Below, one piece after another: positions 1-8,556 of a stretch of 49,529 nucleotides of DNA (positions are counted from its first letter, which is position 1; the number at the start of each line of letters is the position of its first letter). A program made the position numbers and the translations under genes. This stretch comes from Chloroflexota bacterium (GTDB lineage: Bacteria; Chloroflexota; Dehalococcoidia; Lucifugimonadales; Lucifugimonadaceae). The stretch lies in NCBI GenBank assembly GCA_027618835.1, contig JAQCHZ010000019.1, positions 1-49,529 of the forward strand, written 5' to 3'. The notes beneath the pieces were generated by a model. The model was not told where the DNA came from. It did no database searches and was given only the letters and a program-made list of their open reading frames with translations.

Positions 1-83
1 GTCAGCACCGCGGTCTCAGCCCGCGTAAACGACTCAATTACTTGGCCTGGTACTTCTACTTTAAGCCCAAGTAAAGCACACAT
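1..83 (-). CDS. Possible 5' end of a gene running off the left edge
   Basis: On the minus strand an ATG at 83-81 opens a frame that continues past the window edge without a stop, giving about 27 residues beginning MCALLGLKVEV. An in-frame TGA lies just upstream of the ATG. No family can be recognised from so little, and an open frame this short arises easily by chance, so this only flags a possible partial gene. Confidence 0.2.
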   Translation of the reverse strand, partial: MCALLGLKVEVPGQVIESFTRAETAVL

Positions 84-98
84 TTTTGATCACTATGC

Positions 99-210
99 CC
101 ATTGCGAGGCGCCTGCCCTGAGGCAACATGGCAATCAGCGTTCATTCGCAACGCTGTGTTCGATTTCACGCCACTTCGCTTAGGGCATGCTCGTACCTCG
201 TCGCAATGAC
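99..210. repeat. REP/MITE-like imperfect inverted repeat
   Basis: The left end CATTGCGA (100-107) is mirrored by TCGCAATG (201-208), and the inner blocks TGCCCT (114-119) and AGGGCA (182-187) also pair. TGGC-type blocks lie between them. The whole can fold into a long imperfect hairpin of about 110 nt. Elements beginning with the same CATTGCGAGG core are common intergenic repeats in many bacterial genomes. No ORF is contained in it, and it lies in a gene-poor stretch. Copy number cannot be judged from this window because only one copy of this type was seen. Confidence 0.6.
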
Positions 211-374
211 AGGAAAACGTCGGTTGCTAAGGAAGATTTATCGACATGTGACCGTGTAAATTATTTGAGTGCTTAGATCGCATCCTGACATCGCGTTTAG
301 CGTTCGGTTCTGGGGTGTGGCACGATTTGATTTCTCCGACGCGTAAGTAATGTTGAACAAGTCAGAATTTGTAG

Positions 375-839
375 ATGCCCGGACTTCCTAAAAGCTGGAT
401 AGATCGAAGACAACGCAAGCTGCGTCGGGTTCAACGCGATGCATTGGCACGTATAGGTCTGTCTACTGCGGGCGCGCCTTCTGTTGGCGCAACAACGATG
501 TGCATCGCATATATGTGTCCTTGGGCGCACTCGTGCAGTTCGGCTACGCCTCGTCCTGCTTTAGTAGGAGAACGAGATTGCCTAAGGAAATTTCCAGAAG
601 ACCACCGACCCGACTCGGGATTGTCTGACGCCGCACTCGATAATCTGGCGAAACAGCGAGAAGATGGGATTCGACTCGAGAGCGTGACTGTTGGTGTTTT
701 GGACGAGTTCAGACCAACCGGACCAACGCCTTCGATGAATCAAAAACGTCCTATGCGTCCGATCTACGATGCGGGCGTCAAAGGCAAGCCGTTTTTGCCA
801 ACGTTCGATCAGGTGAGTCGAGTTCGACGCAGTTCTTAG
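375..839 (+). CDS. Hypothetical ORF of doubtful reality, 154 aa
   Basis: This ATG-started frame overlaps by 4 nt the 3' end of the convergent CoA-transferase gene. The N-terminal half is rich in Arg, Ser and Cys and looks like non-coding translation. The last 60 or so residues look more protein-like, with a DEFRPTGPTP segment and an AGVKGKPFLPTFDQ segment. It may be the remnant 3' end of a lost gene. No family was recognised, there is no clear ribosome-binding site, and a chance ORF is equally likely. Confidence 0.25.
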   Translation: MPGLPKSWIDRRQRKLRRVQRDALARIGLSTAGAPSVGATTMCIAYMCPWAHSCSSATPRPALVGERDCLRKFPEDHRPDSGLSDAALDNLAKQREDGIRLESVTVGVLDEFRPTGPTPSMNQKRPMRPIYDAGVKGKPFLPTFDQVSRVRRSS

Positions 840-2098
840 GCGTCTAGTTCGGCGATCTCATCGGAACTTAGTCCAAGCCCTGTCAGAATTTCACTTGTAT
901 GCTCGCCGAGTGCGGGAGATGACTTCAGCTCGGGCATTCCACCGGCGAACGTGAGGATTGGGCCTGACGTTCGTATTTTGTGTCCAGTGTGGTGGTCGAC
1001 CTCGATCACGTAGTCGTTCGCAAGTACCTGTTCATCGTCTGCCATCTCTTCGATGAACCGAAGCGGCTCACACGGGATGTCGTGTGAACGAAGCTCTGTG
1101 AACCAGTGATCGGTCGTTTCACTGGCGAAAATATCTTCGAATTTGGTGACGAGATCGTGCCCAAGCCGAATAGCCTTAGGCGTTGTGTCGTCGTAGTTAG
1201 GATCGGTCACGCGGGGATCTTTGAGACCGAAGACATCGAGCAGTCTGGCGCGAGCATGAACGGCAAGTGTGCCGAGGGCGAGTCCGCCATCGAGCGTTTT
1301 ATACGCCCGGTAGTAGCATCTGTAGATTAGTGGCCTGACCGCCATTTGATAGCTATCTTGAATCTCCTCGTAGCTGGCTCCCTGCTCGATCAACCTAGGT
1401 CGTGTCTGATCAAACCAGTTTTTTGCTGGTGCAGGAAGGCCTTCGACATCGGCGATGCGCAGGCTCTGCATGGCAATCGCATTCGCTAACAAACTTGTAG
1501 ATACAAGCTGACCTTTGCCGGTTTTTCCTCGCCCAATGATTCCTGCAAGTATTCCGTTCGCGGCTGCGTACCCGGTTGAGAAATCGATGTACGAGGATGA
1601 CCATACTACTTCTGGTTGTCCGTTTTTCGTGATCTTCCCTTCGCTCGCAACTGCTCCCGTGTAGCCCTGAACGATCAGATCGAACCCAGGCATGTCGGCC
1701 ATGTGACCTTTCGAGCCGTATGCGGTGATATCTACGTAGATAAGTCGAGGGTTGATCTTCGAAACCGATGCGTAGTCGATGCCGAGCTTGACGGCGGTAT
1801 CAAGTCGATTATTCGAAATCATGCCATCAGCCGATTCGATCAGCTTCCTAAGGGCGGCTTGAGCTGACTCGAGTTTGAGATCAAGGCAGATGCTTCGGAC
1901 GCCTCGGTTCAGTGGAACAAACACTCGGCTTTCATTCTTGGCGAACGAACTGGCATGTCGCCACGGATCACCCTTTGGTGGCTCGATTTTGATCACATCG
2001 GCGCCCATGTCGGAAAGTAATTGTCCGCCCCACGGCCCGGCAACAAAACTGCCGAACTCGAGAACTCTGATGCCCTCTAGAGGACCTGCCATCGACAT
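836..2098 (-). CDS. CaiB/BaiF family (class III) CoA transferase
   Basis: The 420-residue product has the family-III CoA-transferase layout. It begins with PLEGIRVLEFGSFVAGP, followed by MGADVIKIEPPKGDPWR, the usual CoA-binding N-terminal signature. D172, in the segment YIDFSTGYAAANGILAG, sits where formyl-CoA transferase and CaiB carry the aspartate that forms the acyl anhydride with the substrate. Length is normal for the family (about 400). These cytoplasmic enzymes move CoA between carboxylic acids, such as formyl/oxalyl, carnitine, succinyl/mesaconyl or bile-acid donors. The substrate here cannot be read from sequence and no dedicated partner gene is adjacent. ATG at 2098 is chosen; a second ATG two codons later is possible. 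Confidence 0.9.
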   Translation of the reverse strand: MSMAGPLEGIRVLEFGSFVAGPWGGQLLSDMGADVIKIEPPKGDPWRHASSFAKNESRVFVPLNRGVRSICLDLKLESAQAALRKLIESADGMISNNRLDTAVKLGIDYASVSKINPRLIYVDITAYGSKGHMADMPGFDLIVQGYTGAVASEGKITKNGQPEVVWSSSYIDFSTGYAAANGILAGIIGRGKTGKGQLVSTSLLANAIAMQSLRIADVEGLPAPAKNWFDQTRPRLIEQGASYEEIQDSYQMAVRPLIYRCYYRAYKTLDGGLALGTLAVHARARLLDVFGLKDPRVTDPNYDDTTPKAIRLGHDLVTKFEDIFASETTDHWFTELRSHDIPCEPLRFIEEMADDEQVLANDYVIEVDHHTGHKIRTSGPILTFAGGMPELKSSPALGEHTSEILTGLGLSSDEIAELDA

Positions 2099-2263
2099 AC
2101 GATTTCCTGTCTGCTGTGTTCTGTGTCCACGTTCGCAGTAGATGTGGACACTTGGGCAGATGTTATCGCCGTTGACGCCTCAATGTTGGCTGAATATAGC
2201 CGAAAACCAAAATGCCCCGCGTTGTTACACGCCAGGCATTTTTAGTCGATCAGTCTGTAGCCA

Positions 2264-2941
2264 TCAGCCAGTCTTCGGAGGAATGACAAGAACTGGACGG
2301 CGGGCGGATCGAATTACCTTGTCGGCGACGCTGCCTACAACCCATCGTTTAAGGCCACCGAATCCGTGGGATCCCATAACCACGATGCTGTTTTCGGCTT
2401 CTGCCGCTTCGTCAACAATCTGTTGAGACGGGCTGCCTGTCCTGACACTTGCGGTCGCATTCAGGCCCGCAGCTTTCGCCTCTAAGACAAATCCGTTTAA
2501 GTATTCAGTGACTTCGACTTTTTGAGCGTCGATGCCAAAGTCACCAGCGTAATCTCCGCCACCGTATTCGATTCCGGCAACACCTACGCCGAAGAATGGG
2601 AGTCGCAGTACATCGGTGAAGACAATCTCAGCGTTCGATGCTTTTGCTATTTCGGTGGCAGGTTCGATAGCCGTTTCCGAAAGTGATGATCCATCGAGCG
2701 GAACGATCACACGGTGTGGTCCCCCGCTCGTGTTCTCGAAGTCGTGTAGCTCGCCAGGATAGAGCGTGAAAATCGGAATGGCCGTTGAGTGAAGAACTCG
2801 ATCTGTGACACTGCCCAAAACACCTCTTGCCAGAGCAGATTCTCGCTGGGTTGCCATCGCTATTACATCGACGTTTTGATCGTGATCTCTCCACTGCGTC
2901 GAGAAGACGGTCGCTCCGTTCACGCGATCGATCGTCAGCAA
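2264..2941 (-). CDS. Universal stress protein, first UspA domain truncated
   Basis: The 225-residue frame carries one and a half UspA domains. Residues 1-62 correspond only to the C-terminal half of a first domain (DVIAMATQRES, then ARGVLGSVTDRVL and IPIFTLYP). Residues 76-225 form a complete second domain beginning HRVIVPLDGSS. The second domain keeps the ATP-binding pattern G-2x-G-9x-G-S (G190, G193, G203), so it may bind ATP. Tandem Usp proteins are normally about 280-300 residues, so the first 60-70 residues appear lost. The only available start is TTG at 2941, 5 nt downstream of the trpB stop and in a different frame. It is probably cotranscribed with trpB. It may be a non-functional fragment or a surviving single-domain protein. 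Confidence 0.8.
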   Translation of the reverse strand: MLTIDRVNGATVFSTQWRDHDQNVDVIAMATQRESALARGVLGSVTDRVLHSTAIPIFTLYPGELHDFENTSGGPHRVIVPLDGSSLSETAIEPATEIAKASNAEIVFTDVLRLPFFGVGVAGIEYGGGDYAGDFGIDAQKVEVTEYLNGFVLEAKAAGLNATASVRTGSPSQQIVDEAAEAENSIVVMGSHGFGGLKRWVVGSVADKVIRSARRPVLVIPPKTG

Positions 2942-2946
2942 ACTGT

Positions 2947-4173
2947 CTATTGCGTGAGATCAACACCTGATGCTTTAGCGACGGTGTCGAGGTCTTTGTC
3001 GCCTCGTCCGCTGAGCAGTAGAAGTACGATCTGGTCTTTCGGCAGGGTTGGAACCCACTTCATCATGTATCCGATGGCGTGAGAAGGCTCAAGCGCTGGG
3101 ATGATTCCTTCGTTTCTGCTTAGGAACCTGAAACCTGCAAGAGCGTCATCGTCGGTTGCCGAAACGTACGTCGCACGCTCGGTGTCTTTCAAATAGCTGT
3201 GCTCTGGACCGACGCCTGGGTAGTCGAGACCAGCCGAGATGCTGTGAGCTTCTGTTACCTGTCCATATTCGTCCTGAAGTAAGTAGCTCATTGAACCGTG
3301 AAGTACGCCCGGTCGACCTTTGGTCATAGTCGCCGCGTGGCGCTTGTCGAGTCCTTCGCCGGAAGCTTCAACGCCGATAAGTCCGACGCTCTCGTCCTTC
3401 TGGAAGCCGGAGAAAATTCCCATAGCGTTCGATCCGCCACCGACACAGGCGATAACGTAGTCGGGAAGTCGTCCAGCCATGTCGAGCATTTGTTGTCGGG
3501 CTTCAGCACCGATAACAGCTTGGAAATCTCGGACGATCTTTGGGTACGGGTGAGGACCTACGACGCTACCGATGATGTAGTGAGTGTTTTCGACGTTCGA
3601 GACCCAGTCACGAATCGCTTCGTTGGTGGCGTCTTTAAGCGTGCGGCTTCCGGAAGTTACCGGCACGATTTTCGCGCCGAGTTCATTCATTCGGTAAACG
3701 TTTGGTGCTTGGCGTTCGATATCGGTGTCGCCCATGTAGACGATGCACTCGAGGCCCATCTGCGCACACACCGTCGCGGTTGCAACGCCGTGCATGCCAG
3801 CGCCGGTTTCGGCGATGATCCGCTTCTTGCCGAGTCGTTTTGCCAGCAGCGCCTGTCCAATTGCATTGTTGATCTTGTGAGCACCCGTGTGGTTTAGGTC
3901 TTCACGCTTGATGTATATCTGCGTACCGCCGAGCTTATCGGTGAGGTTTTTGGCGTGGTACATCGCAGAAGGTCGACCAACGTAATGCGTCAAGAGGTCT
4001 TCAAACTCAGCCCAGAACGAATCGTCCTGCCTTGCCTCATCGAAGGCGTTTTCGAGTTCCGTCAGAGCCGCCATCAGCGTTTCAGGCACGAACTTGCCAC
4101 CGTAGGGTCCGAATCGACCGAGTGCGTCAGGCAATGATTCTTTGTAGTTGGATTTAGGTGGGGTTGATGTCAT
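2947..4173 (-). CDS. trpB: Tryptophan synthase beta chain
   Basis: The 408-residue protein matches TrpB throughout. It opens with [15 protein letters not shown]. The PLP lysine is K100 in [10 protein letters not shown], the catalytic glutamate is E122 in AETGAG, and the PLP phosphate loop is the glycine-rich GGGSNAMG. It condenses indole with L-serine to make L-tryptophan, normally as a TrpA-TrpB complex. One departure is [11 protein letters not shown]: the usual glutamine after AETGAG is methionine (M127). No trpA or other trp gene is present, so the gene is isolated from a trp operon and may use free indole or a distant TrpA. The ATG is at 4173; a Usp remnant follows immediately. Confidence 0.95.
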   Translation of the reverse strand: MTSTPPKSNYKESLPDALGRFGPYGGKFVPETLMAALTELENAFDEARQDDSFWAEFEDLLTHYVGRPSAMYHAKNLTDKLGGTQIYIKREDLNHTGAHKINNAIGQALLAKRLGKKRIIAETGAGMHGVATATVCAQMGLECIVYMGDTDIERQAPNVYRMNELGAKIVPVTSGSRTLKDATNEAIRDWVSNVENTHYIIGSVVGPHPYPKIVRDFQAVIGAEARQQMLDMAGRLPDYVIACVGGGSNAMGIFSGFQKDESVGLIGVEASGEGLDKRHAATMTKGRPGVLHGSMSYLLQDEYGQVTEAHSISAGLDYPGVGPEHSYLKDTERATYVSATDDDALAGFRFLSRNEGIIPALEPSHAIGYMMKWVPTLPKDQIVLLLLSGRGDKDLDTVAKASGVDLTQ

Positions 4174-4366
4174 CGAATATTCGTTTTAGAGCAGGCAATA
4201 ATGATTGATTCGTCGCCGATCAGGATTCAAAATAATATTGAAAGTTTGGGCATGAATCTCGATCACAAGCTAGGATAGCAGCGGAGATGCGAGCCGACCT
4301 TCTTTTCTTAGACGTGCTCAGGCGTATATCTCGAATCACAATTTTCATTTAAGGATAACTGCATCA

Positions 4367-4888
4367 TTGGCTGAGTCGAATTCAACCCGACCTAATATAG
4401 AAGACTACATGATGTCGATTGCAGTTGGGGTTCGTGCTCGTGCGAACTGCCTGGGAAGCCATATCGGTGCGGTTTTGGCTCGTGATGGTCACATAGTATC
4501 GACCGGCTACAACGGCACGCCGCACAAGACACCCAATTGCGATGAAGGCGGTTGCGTAAGGTGTTCTAATCGTGATGATTTTCCTTCAGGCACGGGTTAC
4601 GACCTCTGCATCTGCGTCCATGCCGAACAGAACGCCCTACTTTCGGCGGCGAGATTCGGAATAGCAGTCGAGGGTTCGATTCTCTACAGCACTTGGCAGC
4701 CTTGCTTTGGCTGTACTAAAGAAATGCTGCAGGCGGGCGTTATCGGTGTTCGTTACGGCGAGTCGTGGGAGCCAAGGCCTGAGCTTCGAGAGGAATACGT
4801 GCGACTTCAAAGCTTCTTCCCCGAGAAGGTCTCGAAGGTCGATCTTCCGGCAGATGCCGATTCGCACACACGGGGCATCAAGGCGTAA
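4367..4888 (+). CDS. dCMP deaminase (ComEB/deoxycytidylate deaminase family)
   Basis: The 173-residue protein carries the zinc-dependent cytidine deaminase signature: H85-A-E87 (HAEQNAL) with E87 as proton shuttle, and PCFGC, whose C113 and C116 complete the zinc site. The N-terminal VGVRARANCLGSHIGAVL and TGYNGTP segments are typical of dCMP deaminase. A Cys-containing insertion (C58, C63, C66) also matches this family, which can bind a second structural zinc. It converts dCMP to dUMP for thymidylate synthesis. The start is TTG at 4367, supported by AAGGA at 4351-4355. The dehydratase gene begins 2 nt after the stop, indicating cotranscription without an obvious metabolic link. Confidence 0.88.
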   Translation: MAESNSTRPNIEDYMMSIAVGVRARANCLGSHIGAVLARDGHIVSTGYNGTPHKTPNCDEGGCVRCSNRDDFPSGTGYDLCICVHAEQNALLSAARFGIAVEGSILYSTWQPCFGCTKEMLQAGVIGVRYGESWEPRPELREEYVRLQSFFPEKVSKVDLPADADSHTRGIKA

Positions 4889-4890
4889 CT

Positions 4891-6093
4891 ATGAAAATCA
4901 CTAGCGTTGAGACGATTGCACTGCGAGACGACGCCGACGGCACGGTTACGTCTTGGAATCCGTCGTTCTCAGAAGGTGCTGATGGTCCGGCAAGCACCGG
5001 CGGTTACGACATTACGGTAGTTCGAGTCCACACCGATGAAGGCATAAGCGGTATCGGGCAATGTGAGGCTCCGAGTTTGGTGATCGATGCGATTATTCGA
5101 TCGACGCTAGGTCTAGAAGTACTGCTGATCGGCGAAGACCCAACCGAAGTTCAGCGCTTATGGCAAAAAATGTACAACTCGACCGGAGTATTCGGTCGAC
5201 GTGGAGTTGTGATCGGTGTAATCGGAGCGATCGAAACAGCTCTGTGGGACATCGCAGGTAAGGCATCTGGAAAGCCAGTTCACAAACTTATTTGGCGGTC
5301 GTTTACTTCAACCGCAAGTGATACTGAGCCTCTAAAACGAGTAACTCCTTATGCAACGGTCTATCCGCCGGGAGCGAATCTTGATGAACTCGCAGAGCGA
5401 GTCGGAATTGCCCTAGCTCGTGGCGTAAAAGCCGTGAAAATCGAAGAGTGGCCAGGGCAGTTCGGGAATGTAGACCTCGAAACGGATGTTGCAGTTATCG
5501 AAAAGACGCGTTCGATAATTGGACCCAAGCGCGATTTGATGATCGACGTGCAAAATCGCTGGCGAGACGTGGGTCAGGCGATACAAACTATCGATGCTAT
5601 CGAGCAGTTCAATCCGTACTTCATAGAAGCTCCCCTGCCTGCCGATAATATCGAGGGCTACCGTCGTTTGTATGAGTCGACCAATGTACGAATTGCGGCT
5701 GGCGATTGGGGCTTCAGTACACGCCACGAATTCGCCGACTTATTACGTCGTGGAAAATTGGGTGTCGTTCAGCCAAGCGTAGTTCGGGCTGGCGGAATGC
5801 ACGAAATCTTGAACATTGCTGAAGATGCCTACGGTTTCGGAGCGTTGTGCATCCCGCACACGTGGTGTCATGTGATCGGCGTCGCTGCTGAACTTCATCT
5901 TGCTGCGATCACACCGAACATGCCCTACTTCGAGTTCCCAATAGCGTTCCCGGCGTCGCCATTGGTTGAGAATCTACTGTTGCCTAACTTCGAGATTGCA
6001 CCAGACGGAACAATGGAGGTTCCAGATCGACCAGGTCTTGGTTTTGAACTGAACGAAGACGTTATTTCTGAATTCAGGGTCGATCCTTACTAA
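4891..6093 (+). CDS. Mandelate racemase/muconate lactonizing enzyme family protein
   Basis: The 400-residue protein has the enolase-superfamily capping domain (1-130, with the conserved AIETALWDIAGK) followed by a beta/alpha barrel. Expected metal ligands are D219 (MIDVQNRW), E246 (IEAPLP) and D272 (AAGDWG). PHTW at H323 is placed like a catalytic histidine. The Lys-x-Lys motif of the third strand reads K183-I-E185, so the second lysine is replaced by glutamate; substrate and chemistry are therefore unclear. These enzymes abstract the proton alpha to a carboxylate, and most bacterial members are sugar-acid dehydratases or racemases. It starts at ATG 4891, 2 nt after the deaminase stop, and is probably in one operon with 4367-4888 and 6096-6749. 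Confidence 0.9.
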   Translation: MKITSVETIALRDDADGTVTSWNPSFSEGADGPASTGGYDITVVRVHTDEGISGIGQCEAPSLVIDAIIRSTLGLEVLLIGEDPTEVQRLWQKMYNSTGVFGRRGVVIGVIGAIETALWDIAGKASGKPVHKLIWRSFTSTASDTEPLKRVTPYATVYPPGANLDELAERVGIALARGVKAVKIEEWPGQFGNVDLETDVAVIEKTRSIIGPKRDLMIDVQNRWRDVGQAIQTIDAIEQFNPYFIEAPLPADNIEGYRRLYESTNVRIAAGDWGFSTRHEFADLLRRGKLGVVQPSVVRAGGMHEILNIAEDAYGFGALCIPHTWCHVIGVAAELHLAAITPNMPYFEFPIAFPASPLVENLLLPNFEIAPDGTMEVPDRPGLGFELNEDVISEFRVDPY

Positions 6094-6095
6094 CC

Positions 6096-6749
6096 GTGCC
6101 CTCTCCCGAAAGTAATGACCGAGATAATCGGCGTCAGAAACCTGGATCACGGAATCTAGATCAGAAGTTCAGCGATCGGCATCCCGGCTTGGTTGGGATC
6201 GTTTTTGTTGAAGACGACACCAGCTTCAAAGGGCGTTTGAGAAAGCACCTGCGTAATCCGCCGATGCGAACGGTGTTCTTGATCGTCGTTCTGATATTCG
6301 CAATACCTGTTGCGATTGCCTACCCAAAGGTTTCCAATGTGGCACAACAGAACTGGAGCGATGTGCAGCAAGCTCGAGATAGGCACTTTGTAAAGGTGAC
6401 GGCAGCAAGCTGGATATATCCGTTCCTTAAAAGGCAAGCAATACGAATGCAGGAAGCAGACGTGCCCGCCGAATGGCTCAGCGTGAGGTTCACTAACGGT
6501 GCATGTTTGCCTGAGCATATGGCCCAGTTGCCTGGAGGAAAGTACGCCTACGCAATTGAGAGTGCGTGCGGGTTGCTCGACGAAATACAGGTGAAATATG
6601 CCCTTGAGTGCGCTCAGACATCGGCGAGCAATATTCCTGGTGAAGCCGTAATCGAACTTCAGATCGTGTTAGATCGATTAAAGATAGCTTTCTCTGATGC
6701 CAACCTGGTTCAACCGGTGACTGACGATCAAGGGCAAATCAGAGATTAG
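6096..6749 (+). CDS. Membrane-anchored Cys protein, first of three tandem paralogues
   Basis: No family was recognised. The 217-residue protein has a hydrophilic N-terminal stretch (1-55) longer than in its two paralogues, one transmembrane segment (about 58-76, after LRNPPMRT) and an extracytoplasmic domain of about 140 residues. Shared features with the next two genes are an N-P-x-x-x-T motif before the helix, a P-x-E-W block, then spaced cysteines (C137, C158, C172), an LPGGKY-type turn and a C-terminal LDRLKIAFSDA helix. The fourth cysteine of the paralogues is missing. It starts at GTG 6096, 2 nt after the dehydratase stop, with no clear Shine-Dalgarno; TTG 6189 or ATG 6264 are alternatives. 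Confidence 0.75.
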   Translation: MPSPESNDRDNRRQKPGSRNLDQKFSDRHPGLVGIVFVEDDTSFKGRLRKHLRNPPMRTVFLIVVLIFAIPVAIAYPKVSNVAQQNWSDVQQARDRHFVKVTAASWIYPFLKRQAIRMQEADVPAEWLSVRFTNGACLPEHMAQLPGGKYAYAIESACGLLDEIQVKYALECAQTSASNIPGEAVIELQIVLDRLKIAFSDANLVQPVTDDQGQIRD

Positions 6750-6898
6750 CATGATGGACATTAGCGACAATTTCGCGGTAAAACCTTGGTATTCTGCAGT
6801 AGGATAATTTGCCAATGTACCCGAGCTATGCGAATTGATTAAATAGTGGATCAGCTTGATCTTATTACTCACGATTCGAGTACTGTCAGCACTCAAAT

Positions 6899-7456
6899 AT
6901 GGATATTTCGTTCGACAACGACACTTCAAAAAGTGCCCGCATCAGGCGTGAACTTCGAAATCCGTCTATGTTCACGGTCTTCTTGATCGTCGCGGTTGTT
7001 TGTGTCGTGGTTTTAGCCCCGTTCGCACCGGGCTGGGTGTCCACTGCTCAAGATAGCTTCGCAGATATAGCGAAGACGAAAGAGATCACCGAAGCGAGTA
7101 TGAGCTCGATCACAGCGATTATTCCAAGCCAGATTTCACCTTGGTTGGCGAATCAGGCAAATACGATGATCAATGCTGAAGGTCCGCTCGAATGGAAGGT
7201 AGTGTCGTTTAGGACAGGGCCGTGCAATGGCGATAACCTGTCGCAGCTTCCAGCGGGCAAGTACTCCGATTCGATCGGTACGGCATGTGTTGAGCTAGAT
7301 CGTATTCAGCAGGCGTATTCGGGGAAATGTTTTAGGGCGATCGATTGCAACGTTCCTGAAGCTGCCAAAGAAGAGATTCGTAGCGCGATTGACGACGTTT
7401 GGTTCGCTTTTTCCGACGCAGGATTCGTGATTCCTTACGACATAATCGAACAATGA
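6899..7456 (+). CDS. Membrane-anchored Cys protein, second tandem paralogue
   Basis: The 185-residue protein is of unrecognised family and paralogous to its neighbours on both sides. It has a short basic cytoplasmic N-terminus ending LRNPSMFT, a transmembrane helix at about 25-42, then an outside domain. Conserved blocks are P-W-L, P-L-E-W-K, C109, LPAGKY, C130, LDRIQ, C144, C150-N-V-P and a C-terminal helix ending AFSDAG. The Cys spacings (21, 14, 6) are identical to those of the third copy, suggesting two conserved disulfides outside the membrane. The 148-nt gap upstream holds no gene and could carry a promoter. Function unknown. Confidence 0.78.
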   Translation: MDISFDNDTSKSARIRRELRNPSMFTVFLIVAVVCVVVLAPFAPGWVSTAQDSFADIAKTKEITEASMSSITAIIPSQISPWLANQANTMINAEGPLEWKVVSFRTGPCNGDNLSQLPAGKYSDSIGTACVELDRIQQAYSGKCFRAIDCNVPEAAKEEIRSAIDDVWFAFSDAGFVIPYDIIEQ

Positions 7457-7572
7457 CTCCGTTAAGCGTACGGTTCCTCGTCTAAACTGACTCTCAAATT
7501 CGGCATATCTTATGCCAACACTGTTTGATGAATTTAATAATTAGCCTTTGGGCTGTAAGGAATGGTTGCTAA

Positions 7573-8115
7573 ATGGGTCTTCAATATGAACAGGATAATT
7601 CCGGCAAGGAAAGACTAAAACGTGCGATCATGAACCCGTCGAAACGGACGCTTTTGATCGTCGCCTTAGTGATCGTCGCGATTACAATTCCTTTCGTAAT
7701 GGGGACTTTAAATACTGCTCAAAAGGGCATTGGCGAAGTGTTCGCTGATCATGATTTGAATCAGAACATGAGCTCAGGACCTGGAGATCTGGAAGACGAA
7801 GATATTGCACCGTGGCTAGTATCGAACGGCGAGATCATGATCGATGCGACCATTCCGCCTGAATGGGAGATCGGCAACTACAGATTCGGTGGTTGCTCGA
7901 AAGATCGACTCGCTGAGGTCGTGGATCCGACTTACCGAACGGCAATCACTGACGGGTGTGACTCGTTTTACGATATACAGGGCAAATACCATAGAGACTG
8001 CCATATCGCCTCAAATTGCAATGTCAAGCAAATTGCGAAGGATGAACTTGCCGTCGCTATGGATCGTCTTAGGTTGGCCCATGCCGCTGCTGGTTACGCG
8101 TGGCCAAGTTCGTAA
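7573..8115 (+). CDS. Membrane-anchored Cys protein, third tandem paralogue
   Basis: The 180-residue protein is the third member of the local family. A basic N-terminus ending IMNPSKRT leads to a transmembrane helix (about 26-44), then an acidic linker (GDLEDED, about 71-77). The outside domain has P-P-E-W, C108, C129, C143 and C149-N-V followed by an amphipathic MDRLRLAHAAAG helix. The four Cys positions match copy two exactly. The ATG is at 7573. The decayed protease locus starts right after it. No enzyme motif is visible; a sensor, inhibitor or surface role is possible but unsupported. Confidence 0.77.
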   Translation: MGLQYEQDNSGKERLKRAIMNPSKRTLLIVALVIVAITIPFVMGTLNTAQKGIGEVFADHDLNQNMSSGPGDLEDEDIAPWLVSNGEIMIDATIPPEWEIGNYRFGGCSKDRLAEVVDPTYRTAITDGCDSFYDIQGKYHRDCHIASNCNVKQIAKDELAVAMDRLRLAHAAAGYAWPSS

Positions 8116-8136
8116 GGTCTGTTAGTTATTCGCTGT

Positions 8137-8556
8137 TTGGTTGGGTATTTCGAACCAACGATCATGAGTTCTCAGATGCTGGGTTCGTTCTTCCCTAGGA
8201 ATAACTCGAACAATTGCCCTAAAGGCCCGTTCAAGATCAGTTTAGCGAGCCTCACGAGCGGTCTGACTGGCTCTAGACCGCTCGTTACTGGTGAGATCAA
8301 CGCTCTCAAGGGCAAGCCCGGTGGCTATGATCGAACGTAGCAAATCCGGCCTGTGCCGAATGGCGTCTCGACTGGACATACCGGCATAACCGCAGGAACA
8401 GTCGGTGCTTGTGTTTACTATGGTGCGGGTAACTACTACGGCCTCAGTAATAATCACGTATTTGCAAACCAAAACGATGCTGTAGTGGGTGGCGCGGTGT
8501 TGCAGCCTGGACCGTACGACGGGAGATATGCAGCCGGCGACACGATTGGGATTTGA
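8137..8556 (+). pseudogene. Trypsin-like serine protease remnant, interrupted and truncated
   Basis: Two stretches in one frame, 8137-8340 and 8341-8556, are separated by a TAG at 8338-8340. After the stop come RPVPNGVSTGHTGITAGT and then YGLSNNHVFA, a pattern known from bacterial trypsin-like proteases in which the histidine of LSNNHV is the catalytic His. The homologous part ends at about 8550 (GDTIGI, stop), well before the Asp and Ser regions expected further on. Exactly there the minus-strand epimerase remnant begins, so the 3' half has been removed by a rearrangement. The N-terminal part is not clearly recognisable. The product cannot be an active protease. Confidence 0.75.
8254..8285. 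repeat. Perfect 11-bp inverted repeat inside the protease remnant
   Basis: ACGAGCGGTCT (8254-8264) is exactly repeated in inverse at 8275-8285 (AGACCGCTCGT) with a 10-nt loop. There is no T-run on either side, so it is not a typical intrinsic terminator. It lies in the poorly conserved N-terminal part of the protease remnant and may be an inserted palindrome. Confidence 0.6.

Noticed and set aside
3298..3897. 199-codon plus-strand ORF
   Set aside because: It lies fully opposite trpB and shows no family pattern.
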